Source of the DNA: an uncultured Streptococcus sp.
GTDB taxonomy: Bacteria > Bacillota > Bacilli > Lactobacillales > Streptococcaceae
Direction: 5' to 3'
DNA length: 15,425 nt
Assembly (NCBI GenBank): GCA_902479835.1
Contig: CABSQC010000006.1
Coordinates: 1 to 15,425 of the forward strand
The notes under the pieces were generated by a model. It saw only the letters and a program-made list of their open reading frames with translations, made no database searches and was not told the DNA's origin. Made by a program: the position numbers and the translations under genes. Within the stretch, counting starts at the first letter, position 1. The number at the start of each line of letters is the position of its first letter. Below are positions 1-7,258 of the stretch, piece by piece.

Positions 1-816
1 GCTATAATAATCGATACGTTTGATTTGTCCAGCTACTGGTGAGTCTGCAATGGCCTTTTCCAACTCATCCACGCGCCACTCTTCACCTTCAAAAGCACTC
101 CCTGCTAGAAAGGCTACTGCTTTTGGATTGGCCTGTAAGATTGGGGTGACGGCTTCTAGGAAGTCTCCTTGACCTTTCCAGGCATTCACTCGACCAACCA
201 TTCCGATCACCAAAGCATCCTGCGCAATTCCAAACTGGTCACGAACAGCGCTAGCATCCAACACCTGATAGACAGCATTGTCAACACCATTATAGATGAC
301 TTGAACCTGGTCATCTTTGACAAAACGCGACTGCTTGACATGATTGGCTACCGCATTTGAAACTGTCACAATGGTATCCGCATAGCGCCCCATCAAAAAG
401 TTGATAAAATCTGAAATGGCTTTTGGCTTGACGATAATCTCATGCACATGCCAAATCAATGGAAGTTTCAACTTCCGTTTGAGATAAATTCCCTCCAGCA
501 CCGCAGTTGTATTGTTGTGAACGAGAGTAATCCCATTCTCCTTAGCATACTGAGCAATTTGTTTGGAGTAACGGTTATAGGAGCCAAAGTACTCAAGAAT
601 CCCTTTTGGATTAAAATATTTCCGGCGCAAAATTGGGTAATCAATAACTTTAACCTTTGCACCGACCTCTTCTAAAGCACCCACTAATACACCGTCGTTG
701 GGTAAAATAACATGTGCTTCAAAAGCATCTTTATCCAAACCCTTAATAAGCTCCAACAACACCTTGTCAGCACCATACATTTCGGCACCAGCATGGAGAT
801 ATAATATTTTCTGCAT
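1..816 (-). CDS. GT4-type glycosyltransferase, 3' end cut by window edge
   Basis: This is the first 272 codons of a gene that continues past the left edge. The product begins MQKILYLHAGAEMYGADKVL, which fits the N-terminal nucleotide-fold half of a GT4/GT-B glycosyltransferase. Around residue 205 it has VIGMVGRVNAWKGQGDFLEA, the usual start of the C-terminal donor-binding domain (GR..-.KG). An internal LIWHVHEI segment and VIYNGVD also fit the family. The ATG lies 2 nt downstream of the wchF stop codon, with AAAGGT inside the wchF end as ribosome binding site, so the two genes are translationally close and co-transcribed. By position it should add the sugar after rhamnose in the capsule or receptor-polysaccharide repeat unit. 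The donor and linkage cannot be read from the sequence, so I give no symbol. The family call is firm; the step is inferred. Confidence 0.85.
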   Translation of the reverse strand, partial: MQKILYLHAGAEMYGADKVLLELIKGLDKDAFEAHVILPNDGVLVGALEEVGAKVKVIDYPILRRKYFNPKGILEYFGSYNRYSKQIAQYAKENGITLVHNNTTAVLEGIYLKRKLKLPLIWHVHEIIVKPKAISDFINFLMGRYADTIVTVSNAVANHVKQSRFVKDDQVQVIYNGVDNAVYQVLDASAVRDQFGIAQDALVIGMVGRVNAWKGQGDFLEAVTPILQANPKAVAFLAGSAFEGEEWRVDELEKAIADSPVAGQIKRIDYYS

Positions 817-818
817 TT

Positions 819-1991
819 CTAACCTTTAAATACTTTCTCGTAGTCTGTGACAATCTTTTCCCAAGTGAAGGCTTCTGCGATCCGTCGGCTTGATTTCTCA
901 TTGAGGTCTGCGATGGATTGAGCGTCTAATTGCTCAGCTTGATCAATGACATGTGCCAATTGATCTTTCTTCCAATAAAGTGCTCCATCTTCACCAACTT
1001 CTCGGTTGAAACCAACATCTAACAAGAGGTTGAGTTTAGTAGACTCTAGCGCCTCAAGAAGAGATGGATTGGTCCCGCCTACCTCATGACCATGGAAATA
1101 AGCAAAAGCATTCTCACGAATGTATTTAAGTAATTCTTGATCATAGACCGTCCCGACAAACTTCACTCGGGGATCTTGATCAAATCCTGTATCCTTGCGC
1201 AACTGTTCATAGAACTTGTTTTGCTCTACATTAGTAATCAGGACAAAATCTTTTTTGGAATTGGACTGCATAAAGCCACGAATCATGGCCTCATAGTTAT
1301 TTTCAGGTACAAAACGTCCCACAACAAGATAGTAATCTCCTTCGGAGACTTGCTTGTCTGCAAACCAGGTCCGTATTTTCTCATCTTCTTTACTCAGGAT
1401 CGACTTGCTTGTATCCGTTCCATAGGCAATATAGGTCGTCTGTGGCTGATACTTAGCGTAATCCTTCTGAATATAAGCCTCGATATTCTTGCTATCGCAG
1501 ATTAACAGGTCGGCATGTTTAACCATGAGTTGTTCAGAAAACTTCCAGTACTTACGGACTGGGAGACTCCATTTCGCGCGAAGCCATTCATGACCATCTG
1601 GATTGACCATGAGGGTCCCACCGATCGCCTTGATTTTCTTTTTAATTTTTGAGATAAAAGGACCAATCCGGCAAGCCAAGACATAGAAGATCGGAGCTTG
1701 ATCCTTATTTTCTTTAGCCATTTCAATAGCCTTATTGAGGGCCGCAATATCATAAGCAATAGCACGCGCAGGACCGATATTAGGGACGTCAATATTGTAA
1801 CAGATTGCTCCATTATGCTCGAAAGTATCTGCTGTAATGTCTGATTTTGCAGAGTTTTCCCGCATACAAGCCACATAATACTGAATTTCTTTGTCTTTTT
1901 GGAATTCTGTCAATTTCTCAACAAAGGTTTCAAAACCACCATATTTTGCTGGAATACCTTTGGAACCAACTATATAAATTGATTGTGTCAT
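819..1991 (-). CDS. wchF: rhamnosyltransferase of the WchF/Cps2T type
   Basis: The 390-residue product opens with IYIVGSKGIPAKYGGFETFV, the signature of the DUF1972 N-terminal domain in WchF/Cps2T-type proteins. The rest is GT-B/GT4-like, with VVGRFVPENNYEAMIRG and FHGHEVGGTNPSLLEALEST near the C-terminus. From established knowledge of pneumococcal Cps2T and oral streptococcal WchF, this enzyme moves rhamnose from dTDP-L-rhamnose onto lipid-linked glucose (beta1-4), the committed second step of the repeat unit. It acts at the inner face of the membrane. Length and start agree with the family, and AGGAG sits 5 nt before the ATG. It follows cpsE by 38 nt, with a hairpin in between. The identification rests on my recognition of the whole sequence; the exact acceptor and linkage are inferred from relatives. 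Confidence 0.9.
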   Translation of the reverse strand: MTQSIYIVGSKGIPAKYGGFETFVEKLTEFQKDKEIQYYVACMRENSAKSDITADTFEHNGAICYNIDVPNIGPARAIAYDIAALNKAIEMAKENKDQAPIFYVLACRIGPFISKIKKKIKAIGGTLMVNPDGHEWLRAKWSLPVRKYWKFSEQLMVKHADLLICDSKNIEAYIQKDYAKYQPQTTYIAYGTDTSKSILSKEDEKIRTWFADKQVSEGDYYLVVGRFVPENNYEAMIRGFMQSNSKKDFVLITNVEQNKFYEQLRKDTGFDQDPRVKFVGTVYDQELLKYIRENAFAYFHGHEVGGTNPSLLEALESTKLNLLLDVGFNREVGEDGALYWKKDQLAHVIDQAEQLDAQSIADLNEKSSRRIAEAFTWEKIVTDYEKVFKG

Positions 1992-2011
1992 TTTTCTCCT
2001 AACATGGAAAG

Positions 2012-2038
2012 GACGAAGTAGGCAGTCTCCTACTTCGC
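2012..2038 (-). other. intercistronic hairpin over the cpsE stop codon
   Basis: CGAAGTAGG (2014-2022) and CCTACTTCG (2029-2037) form a perfect 9-bp stem with a 6-nt loop. The upstream arm in the mRNA contains the cpsE stop codon (TAG at 2032-2030), and the wchF ribosome binding site follows shortly after. No T-run follows on the minus strand (TCCTTTCC), so it is not a standard intrinsic terminator. It could be a processing or stability element, or a weak attenuator between the regulatory/priming genes and the transferase genes. Confidence 0.55.
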
Positions 2039-3406
2039 TCCTTCTTTTCTAAGTACAACCTTCACGGTCTTGAGCAAGATCTGAATGTCTCTCCAAATCG
2101 TCCAATCATCCATGTACGCAACGTCCAGTTTGACCACTTCGTCAAAATCTGTAATCTCACTGCGTCCGCTCACTTGCCAAAGGCCGGTAATCCCTGGCTT
2201 GAAACTGAGTCGGCGTTTTTGGGCTGGCGTATAGTCTTGGTATTCGTCTACCGTTGGAGGACGAGTTCCGACTAGACTCATGTCACCGATCAACACATTG
2301 TAAAATTGTGGCAATTCATCCAGACTGGTCTTACGGATAAAGCGTCCGATTGGCGTTACCCGCGGATCATTTTCCATCTTGAACATGCCACCTGTCATGG
2401 TATTTTGTGCCATGAGATCTTTCTTAATCTCTTCGGCATCCACACGCATGGAGCGGAATTTATAGAAGTTGAAATACCGTCCGTTCTTTCCGACCCGCTT
2501 CTGTACAAAGAAGGCAGGTCCGCCATCCTTGCGAATCAGAGGGACTAAGACGATACTCACTAGGCCACAAATCAAGAGACCAAAGAGGGCTCCTGCAATG
2601 TCCAAGAGACGTTTAGCAAACACGTGACTCGACTTGTAGAAATTGGTTGAGAAAGTAACAACACTTAGTCCTCCGACTTCTCGAACCCGTTTATTACCTA
2701 AGGACGCGAAGTTAAAGGCATTGAGATTGACAGTTACATCGATCCCCATACTCTCAAACTCCGAGACCAAGTCACTAATATTGTAGTCCTCACTTGGCAG
2801 ATTGATAAACACTTCATCCACCACTTCCTTGGTCACAAAATTCATCATTTGATCTGGCTGCACCACCCGTACACCTGAATGAGCAAAATCAGTATCGTCC
2901 ATGACAGTGACACCGATTAGTTCTCCATGATAAAGGCTGGGCGAATGCAGAATATCAAACACTTTTTCCATCCGACTGGTCGCTGTGATCAGGAAAATCT
3001 TTCTCGAGCTTTTCCGCCGTGGGGAAACAGACCTCCGGTATCTCTTGAGCAAGAGATCCATGACATAGACAGAAAATGTATTCAAAAGAAAGAAGTAGAT
3101 CATCCCCCGACGAGAGATGGAAAAGACCCCATCGAGCATAAAAGAGGTAAAGGTGATCCCAACAGCGAAAAACACATTGTATTTCAAGACCTGAAAGAGC
3201 TCATCCAGGTAACCCCTGCTATAAAAACGATAGGCAATATTGCTAATGTAGAAAGCTACAAAATGTAAGAGATAGAGAATGGCGATCGTCTGTGACGTGT
3301 ATTCTGCATCCTTAAAAAGACTCACAATGTAAGCTGAAAATAGGACAGCTAAACTTTGAAAGAGAACAATATTTAGTTTTTCCAGTTCAATTCTTTCTTC
3401 TCCCAT
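2030..3406 (-). CDS. cpsE: undecaprenyl-phosphate glucose-1-phosphate transferase
   Basis: This is the initiating transferase (CpsE, also WchA). It moves glucose-1-phosphate from UDP-glucose onto undecaprenyl phosphate and so primes each repeat unit. The 458-residue product has hydrophobic segments at about 11-31, 42-58, 75-92 and 100-119, a soluble central domain with a Rossmann-like part (about 135-235), another membrane segment at about 270-292, and the C-terminal bacterial sugar transferase domain. That domain shows KRLLDIAGALFG (265-276), RVGKNGR and FYKFRSM (304-320), the catalytic-type DE in TSLDELPQF (360-368), DMSLVGTRPP (375-384) and KPGITGLWQVSGRS (403-416). Length and motifs match pneumococcal CpsE closely. 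The ATG has GAGGGG just upstream. It lies 19 nt after cpsD. Glucose as the substrate is known for this subfamily rather than shown here. Confidence 0.95.
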   Translation of the reverse strand: MGEERIELEKLNIVLFQSLAVLFSAYIVSLFKDAEYTSQTIAILYLLHFVAFYISNIAYRFYSRGYLDELFQVLKYNVFFAVGITFTSFMLDGVFSISRRGMIYFFLLNTFSVYVMDLLLKRYRRSVSPRRKSSRKIFLITATSRMEKVFDILHSPSLYHGELIGVTVMDDTDFAHSGVRVVQPDQMMNFVTKEVVDEVFINLPSEDYNISDLVSEFESMGIDVTVNLNAFNFASLGNKRVREVGGLSVVTFSTNFYKSSHVFAKRLLDIAGALFGLLICGLVSIVLVPLIRKDGGPAFFVQKRVGKNGRYFNFYKFRSMRVDAEEIKKDLMAQNTMTGGMFKMENDPRVTPIGRFIRKTSLDELPQFYNVLIGDMSLVGTRPPTVDEYQDYTPAQKRRLSFKPGITGLWQVSGRSEITDFDEVVKLDVAYMDDWTIWRDIQILLKTVKVVLRKEGAK

Positions 3407-3425
3407 TTCCCCTCAATCCTATTCT

Positions 3426-4118
3426 TTACTTTTTCCCGTACTCTCCGTAAGATCCGTATCCTCCATACGAACCATATTCAGCAGCTTTAATGTTAAATTT
3501 ATTGAGCACAACTCCCAAGAAAGGTGTGCCTGTTTGTTCTAATTGGTCCTTAGCTTTTTGGACAGCCTTGCGTCCATTGGCGCCAGATTCCGTGATCAAG
3601 ACAGTTCCATCACAGCGTTGGGCGATAATGGCCGCATCGATCACAACCCCAATTGGAGGCGTATCGACAATGATGTAGTCAAAATGCTCACGCAGGGCAT
3701 CCATCATCACAGTGAAGTTCTTGCTTTGCAAGAGACCTGTTGGGTTTGGTGCGACCTGTCCAGATTCGATGATATCCAAATTTGGAAAATCTGTCGCATA
3801 CAAGATTTGGTCCAATTGGCTACGGCCAGATAAGAAGTCGGTCAAGCCTTGAATCTTAGTACGACTACGGAAAATCCCTGTCATGACAGAGTTCCGGATA
3901 TCACAGTCGACCAAGAGGGTCTTGTAACCCGCACGAGCAAAGGCAACGGCCAAGTTGGTTGAAGTGGTTGATTTCCCTTCATTTTCTTGAACAGATGAGA
4001 TAGCGATGACTTTCAAGTCCACCCCACTCAATTGGATATTGGTCGCAAGGGCATTGAAGTACTCTTCTGCCTTCCGAACTTCTTGCAATTTGTTTTTTGA
4101 AATTTCTAACGTATTCAT
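3426..4118 (-). CDS. cpsD: bacterial tyrosine kinase (BY-kinase) of capsule assembly
   Basis: CpsD (Wze) is the cytoplasmic autophosphorylating tyrosine kinase that works with the membrane protein CpsC to control capsule polymer length, output and attachment. The 230-residue product has Walker A at 43-51 (VQENEGKST, Lys49), Walker A' at 68-73 (LLVDCD) and Walker B at 149-155 (IIVDTPP). The C-terminal tail carries five tyrosines spaced exactly three residues apart (Tyr215, 218, 221, 224, 227) as YGx repeats, the substrate cluster for trans-autophosphorylation. CpsB removes these phosphates. The start is ATG with TGGGGAT upstream, 12 nt after the cpsC stop codon. This is the split arrangement usual in Firmicutes, with the transmembrane activator (CpsC) as a separate neighbouring gene. 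Confidence 0.95.
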   Translation of the reverse strand: MNTLEISKNKLQEVRKAEEYFNALATNIQLSGVDLKVIAISSVQENEGKSTTSTNLAVAFARAGYKTLLVDCDIRNSVMTGIFRSRTKIQGLTDFLSGRSQLDQILYATDFPNLDIIESGQVAPNPTGLLQSKNFTVMMDALREHFDYIIVDTPPIGVVIDAAIIAQRCDGTVLITESGANGRKAVQKAKDQLEQTGTPFLGVVLNKFNIKAAEYGSYGGYGSYGEYGKK

Positions 4119-4130
4119 GCGATCCCCAGT

Positions 4131-4826
4131 CTACAGTTTCTTAATATCTGGCACAACACCAAGTAAGGTTAAGCCCATCAGCTCTTCAACGTCTTCTGGT
4201 CTCTTAACACGATCGTCCAAGACTTCTACTACGACCATGAGAACCACCATCAAGCCCGCTCCAGCAATAAAACCAAGAAGGACATTGCGTCGGATATTTG
4301 GTGAAGAAGGTGTTTGAGGCACTTCTGCTTCATCCAAGGTCGTAACATCTGACACCTTGGTCACAGCAATGATCTTTTCAGCTGCTACATTCCGAAGGCC
4401 ATTGGCAATACGAGCTGCTTCTTTTGGATCTCCGTCCTTAGCCGTGATCGAAAGGATACGAGTATCTGTCGGAACAGACACACTGATCTTTTTCGACAAC
4501 TCAGCAGGTGTCATATCGAGTTTCAATTCTTCGATAGCTTGGCTCAAGACATTTTGAGAAAGAATGATCTCACGGTAGTCCTTAACCAAGTAAGAACCAG
4601 CCTGCAAATCAGAGTTTGTCAAGGCATTGTTGTCTTGGTTTTGACGGCTGACCACATAGATCCGGCTAGTACTTTGGTATTCTTTCTTGGCTAAAAAGGC
4701 ACTGTAGCCAAATGCTGCAATGGCAAAGACAAGAGCGACCAAAACGATCGAAAACTTGCGTTTCCATAGGGTCTTCAGCATAGCAAAAACATCAATTTCC
4801 ACTGCTTGATTTTCTTGATTGTTCAT
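4131..4826 (-). CDS. cpsC: capsule chain-length regulator / BY-kinase activator
   Basis: CpsC (Wzd) is a polysaccharide co-polymerase of the Wzz superfamily. The 231-residue product has a short cytoplasmic N-terminus, a first membrane helix at about 26-46, an external loop, a proline-rich PQTPSSPN at 170-177 just before the second membrane helix (about 181-203), and a cytoplasmic tail ending DRVKRPEDVEELMGLTLLGV, the part that typically contacts and activates the kinase CpsD. No kinase domain is fused, as expected in Gram-positive bacteria. The ATG is preceded by AAGGAG about 10 nt upstream. A gap of 44 nt separates it from cpsB. Family assignment is firm from topology, the Pro-rich motif and gene order. 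Confidence 0.94.
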   Translation of the reverse strand: MNNQENQAVEIDVFAMLKTLWKRKFSIVLVALVFAIAAFGYSAFLAKKEYQSTSRIYVVSRQNQDNNALTNSDLQAGSYLVKDYREIILSQNVLSQAIEELKLDMTPAELSKKISVSVPTDTRILSITAKDGDPKEAARIANGLRNVAAEKIIAVTKVSDVTTLDEAEVPQTPSSPNIRRNVLLGFIAGAGLMVVLMVVVEVLDDRVKRPEDVEELMGLTLLGVVPDIKKL

Positions 4827-4843
4827 TTCCTAATTACTCCTTC

Positions 4844-4861
4844 ATGTGGATCTCTCCACCT
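4844..4861 (-). other. small hairpin with GNRA-type loop between cpsB and cpsC
   Basis: GTGGA (4846-4850) and TCCAC (4855-4859) pair around a loop that reads GAGA on the mRNA strand, a GNRA tetraloop. It sits in the 44-nt cpsB-cpsC gap, just upstream of the cpsC ribosome binding site. The stem is only 5 bp, so any role in mRNA stability or initiation is conjecture. Confidence 0.3.
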
Positions 4862-4870
4862 GTTTCATGG

Positions 4871-5602
4871 TTAGATTAATTCATCCGCTAACAAGAGCTG
4901 TTGATTGTCGACAAAGAGCCTTTGTGCTCGTTGTTCTCCGTATTCTTCCTTGATCAAACGATAGGCTTCCGCCATATAAGGCGGTCGTTTATCCACATTG
5001 TGCATATCACTGGCCACAAAGTGCACCAAGTCTTTTTCTAAGAAGTACCGAGCTCGTTTTTTGAGTTGTTTTTGCTCATCCCCAAAGAGGCGAGGCTTGA
5101 GAACGCTGGAACTATTGATCTGCATGTAGCAGCCCATGTCAATCATCTCTTGCACGCGCTCCTCATTTTTCTCCAAGCACTTGTAGCGCTCGATATGGGC
5201 CACCACCGGTGTCACACCTAGATGGAGCAAACGGTCCAAAGCCGTATGGATCTCCTTGTAAGGCGTTCCCATGCTGAATTCAATCAGCGCAAAGCGCGTA
5301 TCTGCCAAACGTGGAATGATCTTTTCTTCCAGTTTTTTCAAGACATCATTCGTAAAGTAGATCTCTGCCCCGTAATGAATCGTTAAATCTGATGCGACCT
5401 CTGCCGCAATTTTTTTCACTTCTTGAAAATTTTCAGAAATCTTTTCTTCGGGAGTTTCAAACATCCCCTTGCGACGATGAGAAGTGGAGATAATGGTCCG
5501 CACCCCTTGGCGATAGCTTTCTTCCAATAAGGCACGCGTATCTTCTCTTGTCTTTGGTCCATCATCCACATCAAAGACGATGTGCGAGTGGATATCAATC
5601 AT
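4871..5602 (-). CDS. cpsB: manganese-dependent PHP-type protein-tyrosine phosphatase
   Basis: CpsB (Wzh) dephosphorylates the tyrosine tail of CpsD and so tunes capsule assembly. The 243-residue product is a PHP-fold phosphatase and keeps all the metal-ligand positions I know from the pneumococcal enzyme: His5 and His7 (MIDIHSH), Asp14 region (DVDDGP), His42 (TSHRR), Glu80 (YGAEIYF), Glu108 (LIEFS), His136 (VVAHIERY), Asp199 and His201 (ASDMHNV). Residue numbers coincide with the family's, which supports both the start codon and full activity. It starts within the cpsA stop codon (ATGA overlap, 5599-5602), so translation is probably coupled to cpsA. It is unrelated to low-molecular-weight tyrosine phosphatases. 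Confidence is high. Confidence 0.96.
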   Translation of the reverse strand: MIDIHSHIVFDVDDGPKTREDTRALLEESYRQGVRTIISTSHRRKGMFETPEEKISENFQEVKKIAAEVASDLTIHYGAEIYFTNDVLKKLEEKIIPRLADTRFALIEFSMGTPYKEIHTALDRLLHLGVTPVVAHIERYKCLEKNEERVQEMIDMGCYMQINSSSVLKPRLFGDEQKQLKKRARYFLEKDLVHFVASDMHNVDKRPPYMAEAYRLIKEEYGEQRAQRLFVDNQQLLLADELI

Positions 5603-7068
5603 TTTTCTTTTCCTTCCATTACTTTTTGAATGGTTTCCTTGGCCTTGGTTAAGCTAGCTTGATCCAACTCCATGACATAGAGGTTGTAACCAGGCATAGC
5701 ATAAGACGGCAAGTCATTTCGTCCTTGACCAGTAATCGCTTGAGAAGTCACCTCATAAGAACCACCCGTTTCTAACTGGGTATTGATCAAGTTCATCATA
5801 GTCGGCAACTGCATATTGGTTTGGACAGAATCTTGGAGGTTTCCGATAATCTCATTGTAGTTGCTTAAGACCTTGGTAGAGGTCAACTTTTTGATAATGG
5901 CCGCAATGACTTTTTCTTGGTTTTTCCCACGGTCATTGTCGCCACCTTGGAGAGAGTAGCGTTCTCGGACAAAACCGAGGGCTTGCTCTGAATTCAAATG
6001 AACCTTCCCAACTGGGAAATGGAACTTGCCATGAAGACTCGTGAATTCTTGGTCATTTTCCACATCGATTCCCCCTAGAAGGTCAATCAACTTGAGGAAG
6101 GAGGTGAAATTGAGACGAACATAATAGTTGAGCTTGATATCATAGAGATTCTCAAGAGTATGGATCGAAGCATCCACTCCGTAGATCCCCGCGTGGGTCA
6201 ACTTATCATTTTGGTTGTTACCACCATCTGCAATCGGTACATAGGCATCCCGTGGTGTCGTTGTCAATAGGACTTGCTTGGTCTTCCGATTGACGGTCAT
6301 GATGATATTGACATCTGAACGAGAAACCGAGGTTACCGGCCCATAGGTATCGATCCCGCTGACATAGATGTTAAAGACATCCGCATTGGCAGATACCTTG
6401 CTCGTCGCTGCCACTTCTTTTCGGATCTTGTAGGAATAGATTTTCTTCAACTTCTTCGCATAGTCCGCATCTTCTGCTGCAATGGTATCTTCAAAGGTAC
6501 TGTTGAGGACCATAGCAGTAGCGTTACCCTCTTGCAAGCTCTTATAGGCATCTAGATAAGTCGGTGCATCCACTACAGAAATTTCCTGACCCTTGGTCTT
6601 TTTGATGTTGTCCAAGAGGGCAGTGAGATTGGCTTCGTTATTGTTGCCCTTTGGTGCCACCACTTCCTTGATTTCTTTGATATCTTTGATATCACTGTCT
6701 TTCTTGACATAGACAGCCATCTCAAACTCTGTATAGTTAGAGTGGCCGTTGACATTACTGGTCAGATTCAAAAGCTGTTGACTAGCAAACAAAACTCCTG
6801 AACTAGTCAATAAGCCGACAAGAAGCAGGACCAAAGTTGTCTTTTTGGCCTGATTTTTGATCACAAACCAAGCTGACAAGAGCAAGAGAAGAGCTAGTAG
6901 TGCCATCACGAGAACATTGACATAGCGAAAAGCCAAGATGTTATTGGCCAACATGGTATAGGTCGCCCAACTTGCAGTCATAAGCAAAAAAATAAGCAAT
7001 ACGGAATTAATGATTCGCAATTGCCCCCACTTATGTTCTGAACGACGACTCCGTCTCCTTTGTGACAT
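5599..7068 (-). CDS. cpsA: LytR-CpsA-Psr (LCP) family capsule attachment protein
   Basis: CpsA (Wzg) is an extracytoplasmic LCP enzyme, thought to transfer finished polymer from its lipid carrier to peptidoglycan. The 489-residue product has a basic N-terminus (SQRRRSRRS), three membrane helices at about 19-42, 47-71 and 77-100, an external accessory domain (about 112-235) and the LCP domain (about 246-400). LCP motifs are [22 protein letters not shown] (Arg273, Asp274), [27 protein letters not shown] (Arg368, Arg370, Arg380, Gln384). I start it at ATG 7068, where GGAGG lies 5 nt upstream. A longer frame to a TTG at 7080 would place that start inside this ribosome binding site and is unlikely. 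It is the first gene of the capsule operon. Confidence 0.95.
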   Translation of the reverse strand: MSQRRRSRRSEHKWGQLRIINSVLLIFLLMTASWATYTMLANNILAFRYVNVLVMALLALLLLLSAWFVIKNQAKKTTLVLLLVGLLTSSGVLFASQQLLNLTSNVNGHSNYTEFEMAVYVKKDSDIKDIKEIKEVVAPKGNNNEANLTALLDNIKKTKGQEISVVDAPTYLDAYKSLQEGNATAMVLNSTFEDTIAAEDADYAKKLKKIYSYKIRKEVAATSKVSANADVFNIYVSGIDTYGPVTSVSRSDVNIIMTVNRKTKQVLLTTTPRDAYVPIADGGNNQNDKLTHAGIYGVDASIHTLENLYDIKLNYYVRLNFTSFLKLIDLLGGIDVENDQEFTSLHGKFHFPVGKVHLNSEQALGFVRERYSLQGGDNDRGKNQEKVIAAIIKKLTSTKVLSNYNEIIGNLQDSVQTNMQLPTMMNLINTQLETGGSYEVTSQAITGQGRNDLPSYAMPGYNLYVMELDQASLTKAKETIQKVMEGKEK

Positions 7069-7098
7069 AAATACCTCCAATTAGTCCTAATCATATTT

Positions 7099-7124
7099 AT
7101 TGTAACATATTTTTAGCAAAAAAT
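7099..7124 (-). promoter_or_regulatory. candidate cps operon promoter (extended -10)
   Basis: On the minus strand the sequence TGTTACAAT gives an extended -10 (TG at 7107-7106, TACAAT at 7104-7099), about 30 nt upstream of the cpsA start. A -35 at 17-bp spacing would be TGCATT, a poor match, so the extended -10 and possibly an activator must compensate. The transcript would start near 7092. This is the best promoter I see between the nrdG terminator and cpsA. Confidence 0.55.
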
Positions 7125-7143
7125 GCATTAATTATCACTTTTT

Positions 7144-7158
7144 TGTCCATTATGGACA
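7144..7158. promoter_or_regulatory. perfect 15-bp palindrome upstream of cpsA, possible operator
   Basis: TGTCCAT and ATGGACA form perfect 7-bp arms around a single T. The centre is about 59 bp upstream of the inferred cps start point. Perfect short palindromes with a one-base centre are typical of dimeric regulator sites. I do not recognise the regulator. It is too short and lacks a T-run pattern for a terminator. The site sits between the candidate promoter and the cre site, with 7 bp between it and the cre. Confidence 0.45.
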
Positions 7159-7165
7159 TTTGGAA

Positions 7166-7179
7166 AGTAAGCGTTTTCA
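7166..7179 (-). promoter_or_regulatory. cre site (CcpA binding) upstream of cps operon
   Basis: On the minus strand 7179-7166 reads TGAAAACGCTTACT, which fits every position of the streptococcal cre consensus TGWAARCGYTWNCW. Its centre is about 80 bp upstream of the inferred cpsA transcript start and downstream of the nrdG terminator, so it most likely serves the capsule operon. Upstream cre sites of this kind are usually associated with activation by CcpA. The direction of the effect is inferred. Confidence 0.65.
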
Positions 7180-7220
7180 AAAACAAGCAAAATCCCTTGT
7201 ATACTTATGCAGAGAATCCA

Positions 7221-7250
7221 AAAAAACCGGGTTTTTCACCCGGTTTTTTT
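7221..7250 (-). terminator. intrinsic terminator after nrdG
   Basis: CCGGG (7227-7231) and CCCGG (7239-7243) form a GC stem around a 7-nt loop. The stem is flanked by A and T runs that extend the pairing and give a T-tract on both strands. On the minus strand it closes the GNAT-nrdG transcript 9 nt after the nrdG stop codon and separates it from the capsule operon. It could work in both directions. Confidence 0.9.
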
Positions 7251-7258
7251 TGAAGATC

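Noticed and set aside
6655..6700. Repetitive ATTTCTTTGATATC-like bases within cpsA
   Set aside because: They encode a [10 protein letters not shown] stretch in the accessory domain and need no separate explanation.
7069..7080. Longer cpsA start at TTG 7080
   Set aside because: That codon lies within the GGAGG ribosome binding site of the ATG at 7068.
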